Notes: generated from the sequence alone by a model not told the origin. 11,830 bases of DNA from Candidatus Pacearchaeota archaeon CG10_big_fil_rev_8_21_14_0_10_32_14 (GCA_002763085.1 PFCY01000053.1:1-11830); one strand, 5' to 3'. Shown: positions 1-7,793, counted from the stretch's first letter. A program made the numbers and translations.

Positions 1-2046
1 AGCTGAACAATCATCAACAACTTGAGGAGCTACATTATTTGAACAATAGCTTTGAGGTGTATTAGGATTATTGCAAGTAAAAGTTTTGTAATCCCTCACA
101 GCGTCGCCATTTGAAGAACAGTAAAGTCCGCCAACATATCCATCAGCACCACAGTCAGTATTCTTTGTACATGTTATAGGAGGTTTTTCTTCACAACTTC
201 CGTCAATGCACATTTCTTGAGCATTACAATCATCAATCACTTTTTGAGTTACATTTGAACTACAGTAACTTTGAGGAGTGTGAGGTAAATTACATTTGAA
301 GATCTTCCAGTCTCGCACAGAATCTCCACTTGCAGAACAATATAAATCCGTAATATATCCGTCGCTACCACAATCAGCATTAATATCACATCTTATATTT
401 TCATGTACGCATGTTGGATTTAGACTAATCGCGTCTTCTTGACATGAATCAAGTGTCCTAATATTGGCGTCATCACAATCTTGTATCAATTTATCTTCTT
501 TATTTATTGTACAGAAACTTTGAGGTGTCCCGGCATTATTGCAAGTTGCATTTTGGTAAGTCTTCAAAATATCTTCTTCGTCAGGCGAACAAAATTCCCC
601 GCCCAAAAATCCAGTATAACCACAATCAGAATTCTTTACACAATTCACTTGAGTATTTCGGCAATAACTTTCAGGAGATCCAGCATTAACACATTCATCA
701 ACTGTTCTAGGATTATTATCATTACAATCTGGATCTGAATCGCATTCTATATCGACACATTGCGCCGGAGTCGAAGCGCTTCCAGGTAACGGCGGATTTA
801 TCAAAGAGGACTGCTGTCTTCCAACACAAATTTGATTTCCTAAACATTCGTTAATCACATTTGTTGTAACATTATTGCTACAGAAACTTTGAGGTGTTCC
901 AGCCTGATTACATTTATATGACTTGTAATCTCTTACAACATCGCCAATGATTGAGCAATAATTTTCTCCAATATAGCCATTGATTCCGCAATCAGAATTC
1001 TTAGAACATTTTATGACTAAACATTCTCCATTCAAACACGATTCTCCCTCACTACAAGTTTCCACAGTCTTAGGAGCAGTTATAGAATTACATGAGCTTG
1101 CTGGAGTTCCAGGATTATCACATGAGAAAGTCTCGAAATCTCTAACAACACTTTGAGTTGCATTTGAACAATAATTTCCATCTCTAAATCCATCAACACC
1201 ACAGTCGTTTTTATTGAAACATTCTATATCTTCATAAGTACAATAACTTTGAGGAGTATTAGGGAAATTACATGTGTCTTTTGTATAAGTGTTATTATCA
1301 CTGCAATCTGCGTTATTCTTGCAATTGATTATGACACATTGCCCGTTTGAGCAAGAATCTTCACACACTTGTTTTGTTTTAGGAGCAGTTGTATTTGAAC
1401 AGAAGCTTTGTGATGTACCGCCGTTATTACATTTGAATGTAGTATAATCTTGTAAAACACTTCCATCAGAACATATTGGAGAATGTACATAACCATCAGT
1501 TCCACAATCTGAATTCACATGACATGCAATTGGATTATTTGTGCACGAACTATCCACCGTTCCAGGATTTAAACAAATATCTTCAGTTGTACTATTATTA
1601 TCATTACAATCAATATTTTCAAAACATCTTATCGGAGTGTGAGTGCAATTTGATTCAACCGTTCCCGGATTAAGACATCGATCTAATGTAAATTGATTAT
1701 TATCATTGCATTCAGAATCATTAAAACACTCAACATCAACGCAAGCGCCATTGACACATAGGTCAGTACACATTTCAATGACTTTATTTTCAGCTACATT
1801 ACTGCAACTGCTGTCTCTTGTTCCGGCGTTTTCGCAAGTATAATTAGTGTAAGCCTTCAAAACATCTTTTTGATTTACTGAACAGAAATTATCTCCACTA
1901 AAACCATCTATTCCACATTCAGTTTCGTCTAAACAGACAATTGGATAGTTTTTACAATCTGCATTAATTGTTCCAGGATTTTCACAAATATCTTCTGTAT
2001 GATCATTAGAATCATCGCACTGAGAATCGTCATCACATTCAGTTAT
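1..2046 (-). repeat. Degenerate Cys-rich protein repeats, two unit types
   Basis: Within the giant secreted protein, two unit types alternate. The long unit (about 60-70 residues) has the pattern CxxNxDCGxDGY, then YCS, VRDYKTFxCNNPGTPQSxCS, a V/I-rich spacer, and CxxxxxCxxGxC. The short unit (about 30 residues) has the pattern DCNDNNxxTxDxCxNPGTVxSxC. Cys, Asn and Asp positions are conserved while intervening residues and DNA diverge, so these are old, selected protein repeats and not recent DNA duplications. The DC(G/N)D(G/N)(Y/N) core is rich in acidic and Asn residues and could bind calcium; this is inference. Confidence 0.85.
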
Positions 2047-2691
2047 AACAAATCCAATACAATCTGTAAGTAAATCTTTTGCGTTTTGTGTCCAGTATTT
2101 AGATTTAGCAATACCATAGAAACACATTTTTTCTTGAGTAGTTTTACCATTAGTTAATCTTGTTCCAGGATTAGCCTTTGCAACAACATCTCCGAAATCT
2201 GAAGCTTCATTGCCCCAAATATATGTCCTTGCAATAGTTTCCATATCTGCTTTATTTTCATCCGACAAATAATAATAAGCAATTCCAACATTATTTTCAG
2301 TCGCTTTTGTATAGACTTGTAGAACTCGTGTATCTTTTCTCACATGAAGCGGAGAAGTTGCGGCTAATTGAGAAATTCCGTCTCTATCCGTCAATCCCCA
2401 TTCCCCCCCATAATATCTATTCATTATTATTGTAGGATAATTATATAGTGGAAGGTTTGAAGTTTTCCTGACTCTTCCATCATCAACAAAAACTAATCTG
2501 TAATCATTTAAATTTTTTGTAGTGACATCTTTATCTTTTATTATCTCGTAAGTCAATCCTAGATTATCAAATATTTTTACTACATCACTATTGGGTCTGC
2601 TGACAACAATGTAAGCAACATCCGCTGCAGCTACAACTTGCAAAGTAAACATTGTAAGTAATAGTATAAGCACTGCCCTTTTTAACACCAT
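1..2691 (-). CDS. Giant secreted Cys-rich repeat protein (3' end outside window)
   Basis: An uninterrupted frame of 897 codons runs from the ATG at 2691 to the window edge, so the protein is longer than 897 residues. Residues 1-22 form a signal peptide (MVLKRAVLILLLTMFTLQVV, then AAAD). Residues about 24-210 are a globular domain with alternating strands and helices (VAYIVVSRPNSDVVKIFDNL, YRLVFVDDG), resembling Rossmann or class I glutamine-amidotransferase-like folds; that fold call is inference. From Cys219 onward the protein consists of Cys-rich units, many with NxT/NxS sequons. A TATA box 27 bp upstream and no Shine-Dalgarno site indicate a leaderless mRNA and support this start. It is probably an exported, disulphide- or metal-stabilised surface protein, perhaps a stalk or adhesin. 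I do not recognise a named family. The C-terminus, where a membrane anchor would lie, is not visible. Confidence 0.9.
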   Translation of the reverse strand, partial: MVLKRAVLILLLTMFTLQVVAAADVAYIVVSRPNSDVVKIFDNLGLTYEIIKDKDVTTKNLNDYRLVFVDDGRVRKTSNLPLYNYPTIIMNRYYGGEWGLTDRDGISQLAATSPLHVRKDTRVLQVYTKATENNVGIAYYYLSDENKADMETIARTYIWGNEASDFGDVVAKANPGTRLTNGKTTQEKMCFYGIAKSKYWTQNAKDLLTDCIGFVITECDDDSQCDDSNDHTEDICENPGTINADCKNYPIVCLDETECGIDGFSGDNFCSVNQKDVLKAYTNYTCENAGTRDSSCSNVAENKVIEMCTDLCVNGACVDVECFNDSECNDNNQFTLDRCLNPGTVESNCTHTPIRCFENIDCNDNNSTTEDICLNPGTVDSSCTNNPIACHVNSDCGTDGYVHSPICSDGSVLQDYTTFKCNNGGTSQSFCSNTTAPKTKQVCEDSCSNGQCVIINCKNNADCSDNNTYTKDTCNFPNTPQSYCTYEDIECFNKNDCGVDGFRDGNYCSNATQSVVRDFETFSCDNPGTPASSCNSITAPKTVETCSEGESCLNGECLVIKCSKNSDCGINGYIGENYCSIIGDVVRDYKSYKCNQAGTPQSFCSNNVTTNVINECLGNQICVGRQQSSLINPPLPGSASTPAQCVDIECDSDPDCNDNNPRTVDECVNAGSPESYCRNTQVNCVKNSDCGYTGFLGGEFCSPDEEDILKTYQNATCNNAGTPQSFCTINKEDKLIQDCDDANIRTLDSCQEDAISLNPTCVHENIRCDINADCGSDGYITDLYCSASGDSVRDWKIFKCNLPHTPQSYCSSNVTQKVIDDCNAQEMCIDGSCEEKPPITCTKNTDCGADGYVGGLYCSSNGDAVRDYKTFTCNNPNTPQSYCSNNVAPQVVDDCSA

Positions 2692-2713
2692 GTCTAAATT
2701 GCAATATCTCTTC

Positions 2714-2724
2714 TATATAAATAT
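2714..2724 (-). promoter_or_regulatory. TATA box (box A), leaderless promoter
   Basis: The minus strand reads ATATTTATATA, a near-consensus archaeal box A. Its centre is about 27 bp before the ATG at 2691, so transcription should begin at or next to the start codon. Confidence 0.65.
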
Positions 2725-2782
2725 GACTTACCACTTCGCCTTAATGAAAAAATAAAACTATTGGTTTTCACCGTCGATAAAA

Positions 2783-3457
2783 TTAAAACAGATTCACTTG
2801 CTTAAGTGTTTTTCTTTTAATCAAATTAATATTTTCATTTTTAGACGAGTTCACTAAAGACGAAACTTCATATGATTCCATCTCTTTTATCTCATAAGGT
2901 GTAAGTAAATTCATAAGTCCATCCACATCAAAATTTTGCGGATTTATCCATTCATCAAAATGCTTTGGTTCTATTATCACCGGCATCCTATGATGTATCT
3001 TTTTCATAAAACCGTTTGCTTCGCAGGTTATGATGCAAGTGGACTTTATTTTTTCATTTGTTTCTGGATCTGACCACGTTGAATAAAGTCCGCCTAGCGC
3101 AAAAACATCATGATCCTTAAGTTTTATGAAATACGGAATTTTATTTTTCCATTCATAAAAACCGCTCACGGGGATTAGACATCTGCTTCCTTTAAATGAG
3201 ATAGAAAACGATTTTTTTTCAAGTAAAGTCTCGGCTCGCGCATTTATCATTTTACTTCCAATTTTTTTATCTTTACTCCAATAAGGCAATAAGCCCCAAG
3301 AATAATGATCCATTATTCGAGAGCCAGCCACAACGACCGGAATTTTTTGAGACGGCGCTACATTATATCTTTCTTTTACCTCTCCGATTATCTTATCTAA
3401 AGAGAAATAATCGATTACATCTTCTTTCGTAAAATAAGTCGCAATTCGTCCGCACAT
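2783..3457 (-). CDS. SRAP-family protein (HMCES/YedK-like), abasic-site crosslinking
   Basis: This 224-residue protein is a complete SRAP (SOS response-associated peptidase) domain. The family uses Cys2, exposed after Met removal, to form a thiazolidine crosslink with abasic sites in single-stranded DNA and so shields them from cleavage and error-prone bypass. The hallmarks are all present: MCGR at the N-terminus, NVAPSQ (32-37), SWGLLPYW (53-60), INARAET (71-77), the FYEW glutamate at 102, and the HxRMP histidine at 155 with Arg157. Length is normal for the family. The ATG lies one base after the stop of the upstream HTH gene, so the two are co-transcribed and probably translationally coupled. 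Family assignment is secure; the role in this organism follows from the family. Confidence 0.96.
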   Translation of the reverse strand: MCGRIATYFTKEDVIDYFSLDKIIGEVKERYNVAPSQKIPVVVAGSRIMDHYSWGLLPYWSKDKKIGSKMINARAETLLEKKSFSISFKGSRCLIPVSGFYEWKNKIPYFIKLKDHDVFALGGLYSTWSDPETNEKIKSTCIITCEANGFMKKIHHRMPVIIEPKHFDEWINPQNFDVDGLMNLLTPYEIKEMESYEVSSLVNSSKNENINLIKRKTLKQVNLF

Positions 3458-3458
3458 T

Positions 3459-3767
3459 CTAATCTTGAGTATATGAATTATTTAATGTTTCTGTTTCATC
3501 GTCAATCTCATATCTGTCCGCAGTGATCAGCTTAGGGCTGATTTCCTCTACATACTGACTTAAAAAATTTCTTATTGGTTCGTATCCAAAAAGCAGACAC
3601 AATGCCATCTCAATTCTTTCAGGACAGTGTATCACCCCCCGTTTTATCAGATCCAAAAATTCTTTACTTATATTTAGATGCCGGCAAATCTCTTCCTCAC
3701 TTATCTTTCTGCTCGCGCATAATTCTTCAAATCTTCTTTTGACTCTCCAGTTTGTATAGTGCTTCAT
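3459..3767 (-). CDS. Small helix-turn-helix protein upstream of SRAP
   Basis: A 102-residue protein with a basic N-terminus (NWRVKRRFEEL) followed by a likely helix-turn-helix at about residues 20-42 (SRKISEEEICRHLNISKEFL). A second helical block covers 50-75 and the C-terminal tail is acidic (DDETETLNNSYTQD). The arrangement resembles short XRE/sigma-like DNA-binding proteins, but I cannot name a family. It ends one base before the SRAP start, so it could be a regulator or DNA-binding partner of that repair protein; this is guilt by association. The ATG has no good Shine-Dalgarno site just upstream, and the frame stays open for another 25 codons upstream without a standard start codon. An upstream mini-ORF stops over this ATG. 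Confidence 0.75.
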   Translation of the reverse strand: MKHYTNWRVKRRFEELCASRKISEEEICRHLNISKEFLDLIKRGVIHCPERIEMALCLLFGYEPIRNFLSQYVEEISPKLITADRYEIDDETETLNNSYTQD

Positions 3768-3835
3768 CTGCCACTGCCTATGCCCAGTTCTTTTCCATGC
3801 GTCTTTCGATATTGCTCTAAGTTTAACCTCCTCAC
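3764..3835 (-). CDS. Possible 23-codon leader ORF overlapping the HTH gene start
   Basis: A GTG-initiated frame (protein begins VRRLNLEQYRKTHG, here Met-initiated) ends in TGA overlapping the next gene's ATG as ATGA. It would explain how the downstream ATG, which lacks a Shine-Dalgarno site, is translated by coupling. The frame is short and this could be chance. Confidence 0.25.
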   Translation of the reverse strand: MRRLNLEQYRKTHGKELGIGSGR

Positions 3836-3868
3836 CCCAAAACAGAAATTAAATATTCAAACTTCAAG

Positions 3869-3880
3869 AAATACTTAAAT
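3869..3880 (-). promoter_or_regulatory. Putative TATA box for the HTH-SRAP operon
   Basis: The minus strand reads ATTTAAGTATTT. Initiation about 25 bp downstream would give a leader of about 80 bases containing the purine run GGGGTGAGGAGG. A second AT-rich candidate (AATATTTAA) lies at about 3850-3858. Confidence 0.4.
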
Positions 3881-3936
3881 GATCGCCAGCACGCAAAAAG
3901 GGTAACCCCAAGACTACAAAGAATAATCTTATAATG

Positions 3937-3950
3937 AAAAAATCAAAAAA
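3937..3950 (-). terminator. Oligo-T terminator
   Basis: Immediately after the TAG stop of the Gly-Tyr-loop protein the minus strand reads TTTTTTGATTTTTT. Archaeal RNA polymerase terminates at such oligo-T tracts without needing a hairpin. Confidence 0.5.
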
Positions 3951-4874
3951 CTAAATCGGCTCGCATCCTCTCAAGAAATTGACTTCCATCCCTTGCACAT
4001 GGATTGTCGTCCCATTTATATTGATTAAATTATTTTGTTTATCAAGTTCAAGAACTGATTCCTCATTAATTCCATCCTGTCTTCTGACTTTGTATGAACC
4101 ATCAACTAAAATCAATGATTTTTGTTCATCATTCTTCAGTATTTTTTCAACTCTGAATTTATATGTAAATCTCGTATTTCCTTTCTGTGCCACAAGAGTT
4201 CCTCTTCCCAAAGCAGCGTTTGATTTAGGAACATTAAAATTCAGCTTGCCATTTCCATCAAGATCAAGTCCATCGACAAGCAAGCTTCCATCCTTTGCCC
4301 TTATTGAGCAAGATTCTAGTATTGTTCCGTTTTCTATAAAGTTAATGTTCTTTCCCTGTGTTTTGATAGGACCTTTATTCGTCAACGCGATAAAATAAGT
4401 CTTATAACTTCCAGCAGGGTACAATGTTGTATTTATTATGATTTGGTAAGTCAAATTTACTGTCTTGTTACAATTATATCCGTATCCATATACCCCACAA
4501 CAGGAGCCATATCCTGAACAATATCCATATCCATAACCATCATGGAAATTCATTGTATCATTAGAGAGTTTTAGTACATCAATTCCTACACAACTTGAAA
4601 TTTTGTTTCCCTCTGTATCAAAATTACAAGTGATGCTAACTGGACCGGCCAAATCAACAATAAATGAAGAAACGTTCATCATATCTGTTTTATCTATAAT
4701 CATACTGACATCGAAATATAATTGCTCCCCTATTGTAATATCTGTTTCTCCAATAAAAACATTCATGATCTCTGCTTTGATTGGCCCGATAAAAAATAAC
4801 GTCGCAAGAATTCCAATGGTCATAGTTAATGCTAGGACTTTACTTCTCCCCCACTCCCCACCTAGTTTTTGCAT
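3951..4874 (-). CDS. Exported Gly-Tyr-loop protein A, paralogue of protein at 5013-6422
   Basis: A 307-residue exported protein. Residues 12-34 form a signal or anchor helix (KVLALTMTIGILATLFFIGP). Residues about 37-182 match the neighbouring protein in layout: a strand-rich first half (DITIGEQLYFDVSMIID, then SITCNFDTEGN with a Cys pair at 83 and 95), a Gly-Tyr loop at 113-133 containing four Cys (GYGYGYCSGYGSCCGVYGYG), and a second half (LTYQIIINTTLYPAGSYKTY). Residues 187-307 are a separate domain of unknown type. Several NxT/NxS sequons suggest N-glycosylation. I chose the ATG at 4874 because GAGG precedes it by five bases; a GTG at 4880 overlaps that site and is less likely. Its own TATA box lies further upstream. 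It is probably a surface or periplasm-like structural protein; no named family recognised. Confidence 0.85.
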   Translation of the reverse strand: MQKLGGEWGRSKVLALTMTIGILATLFFIGPIKAEIMNVFIGETDITIGEQLYFDVSMIIDKTDMMNVSSFIVDLAGPVSITCNFDTEGNKISSCVGIDVLKLSNDTMNFHDGYGYGYCSGYGSCCGVYGYGYNCNKTVNLTYQIIINTTLYPAGSYKTYFIALTNKGPIKTQGKNINFIENGTILESCSIRAKDGSLLVDGLDLDGNGKLNFNVPKSNAALGRGTLVAQKGNTRFTYKFRVEKILKNDEQKSLILVDGSYKVRRQDGINEESVLELDKQNNLININGTTIHVQGMEVNFLRGCEPI

Positions 4875-4924
4875 ATTCACCTCAGTACTTTTTTTTCCGT
4901 TGTCTGATTAAATACATCTTATAC

Positions 4925-4932
4925 TATATAAA
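4925..4932 (-). promoter_or_regulatory. TATA box for exported protein A
   Basis: TTTATATA on the minus strand, about 54 bp before the ATG at 4874. This predicts a leader of about 28 bases that carries the GAGGTG ribosome-binding site, unlike the leaderless genes nearby. Confidence 0.6.
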
Positions 4933-5012
4933 TTCTCATAATCTACATTTAGTAGTGAAAATAAGTATATTATACTTTCGTTATCACTTCTAAATCGTGA
5001 AAATATCAAGAA

Positions 5013-6422
5013 TCATTTATCCTTTCCTTTGCCTTTATTTTCTTTATTATCTGAATCATTATCTTTGTTGCCATTCTCATGTTCATTTCCATTTCCATCT
5101 GACTTGTTTTCATCCCCTTTACCCTTATCTTCAGATTTCTTCTCTTCTACCTTCTTCTCTTCCTTCGGCTTATCTTCTTTATTATTCCCATTTCCATTAT
5201 CTCCATTATTTCCAGAATTATTATCTGATTGACCATTATTTTGATCTTGATTACTTACTCCCTCATTTCCATCATCCTTTCCTTTATCTTTGTCTTCTTT
5301 ATCATTTCCTTGTCCATTATTCCCATTTCCGTTATTTTGATTTCCTTGATTTCCATTATTCTCATGTTCTTCCTCTTCTACTTCATCCTCATCCTCATTT
5401 CCATTTCCACTGTTTGAATTTGATTCATTCCCCTGTCCATTATCCTCATTATTTTGATTTCCAGTCTCCTCCTGTTCTTCCTCTTCATCATTCTCATTTC
5501 CTTGTCCATTATTCCCATTTCCGTTATTTTGATTTCCTTGATTTCCATTATCCTCTTCCCCTACTTCATTTTCCTCATCTTCATGATCTTCATTTGAATT
5601 ATTTTCATTAGAACTTCCTGAACTTCCTCCAGATCCACTTCCCCTATGCCCCTGTTCTTTTTCATCATCTTTCTTATCTTCTTTAGGGCATTCCCCAAGT
5701 TTATCCCCATGAGCTAAATGAGCTTGAACAGCATTTTCACTCACTTCAATTGTATGACTTGAATCATTTCCTGTCACATGGCATATCTCGACTTTTTTAT
5801 CATCTTTATGCCCCTTTTTCTTTTCTATGATAGTGAAATTATTTCCTTGCGATGTCACAACTTTATTTCCTAGATCAACATCAAGAGAGGTCGCATACTC
5901 CCCAAGCGAATGATTTTTAGTATCAAATGTTATTTTGTAAGCTAAATCATTATTGATTCCATGCCCATATCCATAACCATATCCGTAACCATAACCATAA
6001 CCAAAATTATTGTCCTCATCATTTTCGTTTTCATCGTCTTGTGAATCTTCATTTTCGTCATCTTTTCCCCCCATCTTCTTTATTTTGAAATCGTCACAAG
6101 AATCATCAGAAGATTTATTTCCTAAAACATCAAAAGAACAAGAAACAACTTCTCCACTTGCGGAATTATTTAAATTGACTGTAATTAATTTTATAGGAAC
6201 ATTTTTATCGCCGTCTTCAAGTTCTATTTTTGCGATGAATGTAATCTTTTTCCCTAATACAACTGTCGTTTGACCGTTTTGAGTAGAAAGACTTGTTTTA
6301 AGCGCAGTAGCCGGCCCCGCCATGACCAAAACTCCTATGATGAACATTGTAAAAACAAAAGCCACCGGCTTATGAAACTTACCGCTTTTACTATCCAAAA
6401 GGGGTCTTAGAGGGTTTTTCAT
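5013..6422 (-). CDS. Exported Gly-Tyr-loop protein B with acidic Asn/Gly-rich tail
   Basis: This is a 469-residue exported protein. A membrane-targeting helix (about 20-40, VAFVFTMFIIGVLVMAGPAT) precedes a domain at 42-200 that parallels protein A: TTVVLGKKITFIAKIELED, a Cys pair at 95 and 109, an acidic insert, a pure (GY)n loop at 141-152, then LAYKITFDTKNHSLGEYAT and a second strand set. Residues 210-246 form a small module with C214-H215, H223, H235/H238 and C245 (VEICHVTG, AHLAHGDKLGECP). It resembles the CH-x(n)-AHLAHGD-x(n)-C motif seen in many secreted bacterial proteins and could bind metal; the function is unknown to me. Residues 250-469 are almost wholly Asn, Gly, Glu, Asp and Lys, with no hydrophobic core, so they are disordered and acidic, perhaps a cation-binding or spacer tail. 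The ATG is preceded by AGGAG at seven bases. Confidence 0.9.
   Translation of the reverse strand: MKNPLRPLLDSKSGKFHKPVAFVFTMFIIGVLVMAGPATALKTSLSTQNGQTTVVLGKKITFIAKIELEDGDKNVPIKLITVNLNNSASGEVVSCSFDVLGNKSSDDSCDDFKIKKMGGKDDENEDSQDDENENDEDNNFGYGYGYGYGYGYGHGINNDLAYKITFDTKNHSLGEYATSLDVDLGNKVVTSQGNNFTIIEKKKGHKDDKKVEICHVTGNDSSHTIEVSENAVQAHLAHGDKLGECPKEDKKDDEKEQGHRGSGSGGSSGSSNENNSNEDHEDEENEVGEEDNGNQGNQNNGNGNNGQGNENDEEEEQEETGNQNNEDNGQGNESNSNSGNGNEDEDEVEEEEHENNGNQGNQNNGNGNNGQGNDKEDKDKGKDDGNEGVSNQDQNNGQSDNNSGNNGDNGNGNNKEDKPKEEKKVEEKKSEDKGKGDENKSDGNGNEHENGNKDNDSDNKENKGKGKDK
5302..5359 (-). repeat. 58-bp perfect direct repeat, copy 1
   Basis: Identical to 5494-5551, both inside the acidic tail of protein B. 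It encodes GNQGNQNNGNGNNGQGN. Perfect DNA identity against a diverged background shows a recent tandem-type duplication that can change tail length. Confidence 0.9.
5494..5551 (-). repeat. 58-bp perfect direct repeat, copy 2
   Basis: Second copy of the 5302-5359 unit. The two copies start 192 bp apart (64 codons), so unequal recombination between them would delete or duplicate 64 residues in frame. Confidence 0.9.
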
Positions 6423-6469
6423 CTATATTTCTCCTAAAACTCCTTTAAAAGAATTTGCGTTCTTCGAAG

Positions 6470-6477
6470 TATATTTC
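6470..6477 (-). promoter_or_regulatory. Putative TATA box for exported protein B
   Basis: AAATATAC on the minus strand, about 52 bp before the ATG at 6422. The spacing matches that of paralogue A (about 54 bp), which supports a shared promoter-plus-leader architecture. Confidence 0.4.
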
Positions 6478-6549
6478 CCAGAAATTTTTCATGATATCCA
6501 AACAATTTTATATTCTATAAACTATATTCACTTGACTAAAACAAATATC

Positions 6550-6557
6550 TTTAAATA
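6550..6557 (+). promoter_or_regulatory. TATA box of GT2 gene, leaderless promoter
   Basis: TTTAAATA, a consensus box A whose centre is about 26 bp before the ATG at 6580. There is no Shine-Dalgarno site, so the message is predicted to be leaderless. Confidence 0.7.
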
Positions 6558-6579
6558 ATTAGAAAAAACCAACATTAAC

Positions 6580-7542
6580 ATGAAGCTAGTAGTACAAATT
6601 CCAGCATTCAACGAAGAAAAGAATATCAGCCGAGTTATAAAAGAAATACCTAAAAAAATTGACGGCATAGATAAAATAGAAATTCTTGTGATCGACGACG
6701 GAAGTTCTGATAATACTTCACTTGAAGCAAAAAAAGCCGGAGCTCATTATGTTGTAAGAAATAAGGAGAACATAGGCCTGGCTCAAACTTTTCAAAGAGG
6801 TATAAATAAATCCCTTTCTTTAGGCGCGGGTATTATAGTAAATACTGACGCAGACTTTCAATATAATCAGAATGAAATCTCTAAATTAATCCAGCCAATC
6901 ATTCAAGGAAAAGCGGATATCGTTTCAGGAAATAGACAAGTTGAAACTCTGTCTCACATGGTCTCTTCAAAAAAATACGGAAATATTATCGGATCAAAAG
7001 TTGTCGAGTTAAGTGCCGGTTACAAAATTGCGGACGCTTCTTCTGGATTTAGAGCATACTCAAGAGATGCGGCGCTCAGGCTGTTTGTTATTTCAAAACA
7101 TACTTACACTCATGAGACTCTTATTCAAGCTAAAAGAAAGAATTTGAAAGTTGTTGAGGTTCCAGTAGAATTCAGAAAACGGGAGCAATCAAATTCGAAA
7201 TTGATTTCAAGCGTCGGAAGTCATATAAAAAAATCTATGTCAACAATAATGAGAAGTACACTCATGTATAATTCAATGAAAACTCTTGGTTATCTCGGAG
7301 TTTTGATGATGGCGCTCGGCGCAATTCCTATGATAAGATGGGCGTGGCTGACATATATTGAACACTCTGCCGGTAATCATATCCAGTCTTTGCTTTTAGG
7401 TCTTCTTTTGATAATGCTTGGATTTTTAACCGTCATGCTCGGATTCATAAGCGATCTCATCGCAACAAACAGACGTCATCTTGAAGAGATCCTCTATAGG
7501 ATCAGAAGAGCTGAACTTAAGATCAGCGAGAACGGAAAGTGA
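6580..7542 (+). CDS. GT2 glycosyltransferase, dolichyl-phosphate sugar synthase type, with two C-terminal TM helices
   Basis: A 320-residue family 2 glycosyltransferase. The GT-A domain (residues 1-225) shows VQIPAFNEEKNI near the start, the nucleotide-binding VIDDGSSDNT (37-46), the metal-binding DxD as TDADFQY (D90, D92) and the acceptor-side ADASSGFRAYSRDAAL (151-166). Residues about 233-250 and 268-291 are hydrophobic membrane helices, followed by a basic amphipathic tail (NRRHLEEILYRIRRAELK). This layout is that of DPM1/GtrB-like enzymes, which move a sugar from a nucleotide donor to a polyprenyl or dolichyl phosphate on the cytoplasmic face. The product would feed N-glycosylation or surface glycan assembly, consistent with the sequon-rich exported proteins next door. 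The donor sugar cannot be told from sequence. The TATA box 26 bp upstream fixes the start. Confidence 0.93.
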   Translation: MKLVVQIPAFNEEKNISRVIKEIPKKIDGIDKIEILVIDDGSSDNTSLEAKKAGAHYVVRNKENIGLAQTFQRGINKSLSLGAGIIVNTDADFQYNQNEISKLIQPIIQGKADIVSGNRQVETLSHMVSSKKYGNIIGSKVVELSAGYKIADASSGFRAYSRDAALRLFVISKHTYTHETLIQAKRKNLKVVEVPVEFRKREQSNSKLISSVGSHIKKSMSTIMRSTLMYNSMKTLGYLGVLMMALGAIPMIRWAWLTYIEHSAGNHIQSLLLGLLLIMLGFLTVMLGFISDLIATNRRHLEEILYRIRRAELKISENGK

Positions 7543-7564
7543 TTCGGCAAGAATAAATACGATG

Positions 7565-7759
7565 TTATAACACTTCTTTTAAAACTGAAGAATTAAGATT
7601 TTTACTCGCATTTAGAATTTCAACTCCGATTAATTTTCCATTTTTATCAAAATCTAGTATAATACTTTCATCAACTTCTATTGTCTTAGCAACTTCACTT
7701 TTCTCTTTCTGAATTGTGATATAATCTGCATCCACTTCATAATCTATTTCTATGTCCAT
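7565..7759 (-). CDS. DUF2283 protein, likely antitoxin-like partner
   Basis: This 64-residue protein is a typical DUF2283 domain: YEVDADYITIQ near the start, then TIEVDESIILDFDKNGKLIGVEILNAS. Family members are small beta-rich proteins commonly encoded directly after DUF4258 genes, and the pair is widely suspected of being a toxin-antitoxin module. The upstream neighbour here is indeed DUF4258. The start lies one base after the end of that gene's undamaged reading frame. It converges on the GT2 gene with a 22-bp gap. Function beyond family is inference. Confidence 0.88.
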   Translation of the reverse strand: MDIEIDYEVDADYITIQKEKSEVAKTIEVDESIILDFDKNGKLIGVEILNASKNLNSSVLKEVL

Positions 7760-7793
7760 TTTAATCTAATGAATAAACTATGATTATCTTTAT

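Noticed and set aside
481..738. Plus-strand open frame opposite the Cys-rich protein
   Set aside because: It is antisense to the long selected repeat frame, has low-complexity composition and no start signals. The frame at 1476-1673 fails for the same reasons.
4997..5611. 204-codon plus-strand frame rich in His, Leu, Tyr and Ser
   Set aside because: It is the complement of the Asn/Gly/Glu-rich tail of protein B. Its composition follows from that low-complexity DNA, and it has no ribosome-binding site or domain.
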